Shown: positions 60,195 to 64,000 of the stretch, one piece after another
How the letters are laid out: each line of letters opens with the position of its first letter
Position numbering within the stretch: position 1 is the stretch's first letter
Origin: Hemibagrus wyckioides
Lineage: Eukaryota > Chordata > Actinopteri > Siluriformes > Bagridae
Assembly (NCBI RefSeq): GCF_019097595.1
Contig: NC_080710.1
Location: 10,532,780 to 10,596,779, forward strand
Length of the DNA: 64,000 nt
Direction: 5' to 3'
Notes under the pieces: generated by a model
Databases searched by the model: none
The model's input: only the letters and a program-made list of their open reading frames with translations
Told to the model about the DNA's origin: nothing
Translations under genes and position numbers: made by a program

Positions 60195-63000
60195 GACTTC
60201 CTTCCTTCCTCTCTCCCTCCCTTCAGTTCAGATTTAAACCCGATGTGCGCATAGTCTACATGGGAAACTACTTCCTTCCTTCCTTCTTTCTTATTATACA
60301 TGTTAACATTTAAACCAGAAACATGGATGATCTACATTTTCCTTCCTTCCTTCCTTCCTTCCTTCCTTCCTTCCTTTTGTCCTTCCTTCCTTCCTTCCTT
60401 ATTCATATTTATATTTAAACCCGATGCGCGCATAGTGTACATGGGAAACTACTTCCTTCCTTCCTTCTTTCTTATTATACATGTTAACATTTAAAACAGA
60501 AACATGGATGATCTACATCTTCCTTCCTTCCTTTTATCCTTCCTACCTTCCGTCCTTCCTTCCTTATTCATATTTATATTTAAACCCAATGTGCGCATAG
60601 TCTACATGGGAAACTACTTCCTTCCTTCCTTCTTTCTTATTATACATGTTAACATTTAAACCAGAAACATGGATGATCTACATTTTCCTTCCTTCCTTCC
60701 TTCCTTCCTTCCTTCCTTCCTTCCTTCCTTCCTTTTATCCTTCCTTCCTTCCTTCCTTCCTTCCTTATTCATATTTATATTTAAACTCGAGGTGTGCATA
60801 GTATACATGGGAAACTACTTCCTTCCTTCCTTCTTTCTTATTATACATGTTAACATTTAAAACAGAAACATGGATGATCTACATCTTCCTTCCTTCCTTC
60901 CTTCCTTCCTTTTATCCTTCCTAATTTCCGTCCTTCCTTCCTTCCTTCCTTATTCATATTTATATTTAAACCCAATGTGCACATAGTATACATGGGAAAC
61001 TACTTCCTTCCTTCCTTGTTAAGATTTAAACCAGAAGGGTGCATGGTCTACATGTTTGTTTAAACCAGAAACCAGAAACATGGATGATCTACATCTTCCT
61101 TCCTTCCTTCCTTCCTTCCTTCCTTCCTTCCTTTTATCCTTCCTAATTTCCGTCCTTCCTTCCTTCCTTCCTTATTCATATTTATATTTAAACCCAATGT
61201 GCACATAGTATACATGGGAAACTACTTCCTTCCTTCCTTCTTTCTTATTATACATGTTAACATTTAAACCAGAAACATGGATGATCTACATCTTCCTTCC
61301 TTCCTTTTATCCTTCCTACCTTCCGTCCTTCCTTCCTTCCTTCCTTCCTTATTCATATTTATATTTAAACCCAATGTGCACATAGTCTACATGGGAAACT
61401 ATTTCCTTCCTTCTTTCTTATTATACATGTTAACATTTAAACCAGAAACATGGATGATCTACATCTTCCTTCCTTCCTTCCTTTTATCCTTCCTTCCTTC
61501 CTTCCTTCCTTCCTTCCTTCCTTATTCATATTTATATTTAAACCCGATGTGCGCATAGTCTACATGGGAAACTATTTCCTTCCTTCCTTCTTTCTTATTA
61601 TACATGTTAACATTTAAACCAGAAACATGGATGATCTACATCTTCCTTCCTTCCTTCCTTCCTTCCTTCCTTCCTTCCTTCCTTCCTCCCTTCCTTCTTT
61701 CCTTCCTTCCTATCTTCCTTATTCATATTTATATTTAAACTCAAGGTGTGCATAGTCTACATGGGAAACTACTTCCTTCCTTCCTTGTTAAGACTTAAAC
61801 CAGAAGGGTGCATGGTCTACATGTTTGTTTAAACCAGAAACCAGAAACATGGATGATCTACATCTTCCTTCCTTCCTTCCGTCCTTCCTTCCTTATTCAT
61901 ATTTATATTTAAACCCAATGTGCACATAGTCTACATGGGAAACTACTTCTTTCCTTCCTTCCTTCCTTCCTTCCTTCTTTCTTATTATACATGTTAACAT
62001 TTAAACCAGAAACATGGATGATCTACATCTTCCTTCCTTCCTTCCTTCCTTCCTTCCTTCCTTCCTTCCTTCCTTCCTTCCTTCCTTCCTTCTTTCCTTA
62101 TTCATATTTAAACACATATATTTATATTTAAACTCAAGGTGTGCATAGTATACATGGGAAACTACTTCCTTCCTTCCTTGTTAAGACTTAAACCAGAAGG
62201 GTGCATGGTCTACATGTTTGTTTAAACCAGAAACCAGAAACATGGATGATCTACATCTTCCTTCCTTCCTTCCTTCCTTTTATCCTTCCTACCTTCCATC
62301 CTTCCTTCCTTCCTTCCTTATTCATATTTATATTTAAACCCAATGTGCACATAGTCTACATGGGAAACTACTTCCTTCCTTCCTTCCTTCTTTCTTATTA
62401 TACATGTTAACATTTAAAACAGAAACATGGATGATCTACATCTTCCTTCCTTCCTTCCTTCCCTCCTTCCTTCCTTCCTTCCTTCCTTTTATCCTTCCTT
62501 CCTTCCTTCCTTCCTTATTCATATTTATATTTAAACTCGAGGTGTGCATAGTATACATGGGAAACTACTTCCTTCCTTCCTTCTTTTTTATTATACATGT
62601 TAACATTTAAACCAGAAACATGGATGATCTACATCTTCCTTCCTTCCTTCCTTCCTTCCTTCCCTCCCTCCCTCCTTCCCTCCTTCCTTCCTTCCTTCCT
62701 TCCTTCCTTTCTTATTCATATTTATATTTAAACTCGAGGTGTGCATAGTATACATGGGAAACTACTTCCTTCCTTCCTTCCTAAGCTAAGACTTAAACCA
62801 GAAGGGTGCATGGTCTACATGTTTGTTTGTTTGTTTGTTTGTTTCTCTCTCTCTCTCTACCTTACCTCCTTTTTTATATTGATGTTTAAACCCGATGTTC
62901 ACAAAGTTGTGGGAAAGTTCTTCCTTCCCACTTTCTTATTATACATGTTAAGATTTAAACCAGAAGTGTGCATGGTCTACATGTTTCTTTCTTTCTTCTT
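60195..63000 (+). repeat. Composite satellite: about 15 units with TTCC tracts
   Basis: A unit of roughly 165-230 bases recurs. It runs TTCATATTTATATTTAAACC, then a GTGCGCATAG or GTGCACATAG variant, then TACATGGGAAACTACTTCC, a TTCC run, TTATTATACATGTTAACATT, then AAACATGGATGATCTACAT, and a second TTCC run of variable length. Unit lengths differ because the TTCC tracts differ. Some units carry an extra GGGTGCATGGTCTACATGTT segment. Short frames in it (LPSFLPSF repeats) are artefacts. Confidence 0.92.
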
Positions 63001-63044
<44 letters not shown>

Positions 63045-63110
63045 TTATTTGAACCATAAAACTATGCCCGTGGACAAAAAGGAAAGGAAAGGAAAGGAAA
63101 GGAAAGGAAA
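63001..63110 (+). repeat. CT run followed by GGAAA pentanucleotide run
   Basis: CT repeat at about 63007-63045, and a run of GGAAA units at about 63079-63110. Both border the composite satellite on its right side. Confidence 0.9.
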
Positions 63111-64000
63111 AATATTGGAAAATACTGAAAAACAAAACAAAACAAGGAATGCAGGAAAAAATGTTTTCAGAAATTATTCTGAAACATAACTTCATTCAAC
63201 TGCTTAACTAGATGCCTGTGTAACTTTCTGGTAAGCTTTCTAACTTCTGTCTAATGAGACAGAGTAAGCAACTAACCAGTGTTGTTTATCATTGACAACT
63301 GTAACCAATTAATAATATTTTATCAGTTTTCATTTAGTTTTTGGGGTTTGTTACATTCCAGAAAGGTCAGAAATGTTTGGAGAACTGGCACTCTGTCAGA
63401 ATCTACTACAAAGCTGAGACGCGGTGTTGCTTCTAATTAAAATACATTTCATTATAATGCCCAAACAATATTCTGGGAATATTTCATTTTACTAAAGATA
63501 AAGAAGAATCTGTTTAGAACAACGAGAACCATACAATGATCATACAAGTTAATATTTTTTAAATGAATGTAATTAATTAAATGATAATGTTTGGAAACTG
63601 AGGCAGAGATATGCTGCACTGTACACAGTGTGTGGTCTGCAGGAGCTATATAGACTGGCAGCTCTACAAAAACCTCACAAAGCCTGTGCACCACTTCTCT
63701 CCTGTTTTTTTATGCAAGACTGAGAAAAAGAAGAATGTTTCCACCTTGTTCACTACTTGATTACTTTGGGCTAGTTGCAGGTATTATTGTGTAGTTTTGG
63801 AAATGTAATTGGAAACCTGGCAACTCTTCCCACAAGCTTTGTTTTTAAGCTCCGCATGAAAAAGTACAAAAAAATGTTTCTTCCTGCTGGATCAGAGTCT
63901 CAATGCGCATAGAGAGAGAAAAAAAACACGAGTACTCGTATCTGAATTTGTACTTGTTTAGAACACCTCTGTTTAATCTAAATAATGTAATCATAGTCAA
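63111..64000. other. Right-edge spacer, no gene seen
   Basis: AT-rich sequence with no repeat family and no convincing coding frame. Confidence 0.4.

Noticed and set aside
60300..62610. Several frames encoding LPSFLPSF repeats
   Set aside because: They are translations of TTCC tetranucleotide tracts with no other support.

Overview
The window is nuclear DNA of a ray-finned fish. The genes are split by GT-AG introns, the spacers are full of Tc1/mariner relics and tRNA-derived SINEs of teleost type, and the best gene (gsk3a) matches vertebrate GSK-3 alpha exon by exon. The repeat types fit an otophysan such as a catfish, but the species cannot be fixed from sequence alone.

Left part (1-20 kb): a minus-strand C2H2 zinc-finger gene of the ZNF574 type runs off the left edge (CDS 1616 to below 1). 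It is head-to-head with a complete plus-strand gsk3a of ten coding exons (4722-20157, 440 residues deduced) and a long 3' UTR. All kinase landmarks of GSK-3 are present: the inhibitory N-terminal serine, catalytic lysine, HRD, DFG, activation-loop tyrosine and the primed-substrate pocket.

Middle (24.7-42.7 kb): a second zinc-finger gene of the ZNF574/ZNF526 family lies on the plus strand, with six coding exons from 28276 to 42317 (1023 residues deduced) and 18 fingers. gsk3a is therefore flanked by two related zinc-finger genes. The human 19q13 region also groups ZNF574, ZNF526 and GSK3A. One acceptor site of the second gene has been reiterated several times just upstream of the true exon.

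Right part (42.8-64 kb): no gene could be identified with confidence. It holds an apparently intact Tc1-type transposon (42871-44118), several decayed transposons, a 41-bp minisatellite (50.16-50.70 kb), a related 35-bp minisatellite of about 97 units with an 838-bp higher-order period (50.85-54.24 kb), a few coding-like exons of unknown identity (54.6-59.8 kb) and a TTCC-rich composite satellite (60.2-63.0 kb).

Functionally, gsk3a encodes a cytoplasmic/nuclear Ser/Thr kinase, and the two zinc-finger genes encode putative DNA-binding regulators. Nothing in the sequence shows that they act together beyond shared synteny. All gene models come from reading frames, splice signals and recalled protein families; no alignment or transcript data were available.
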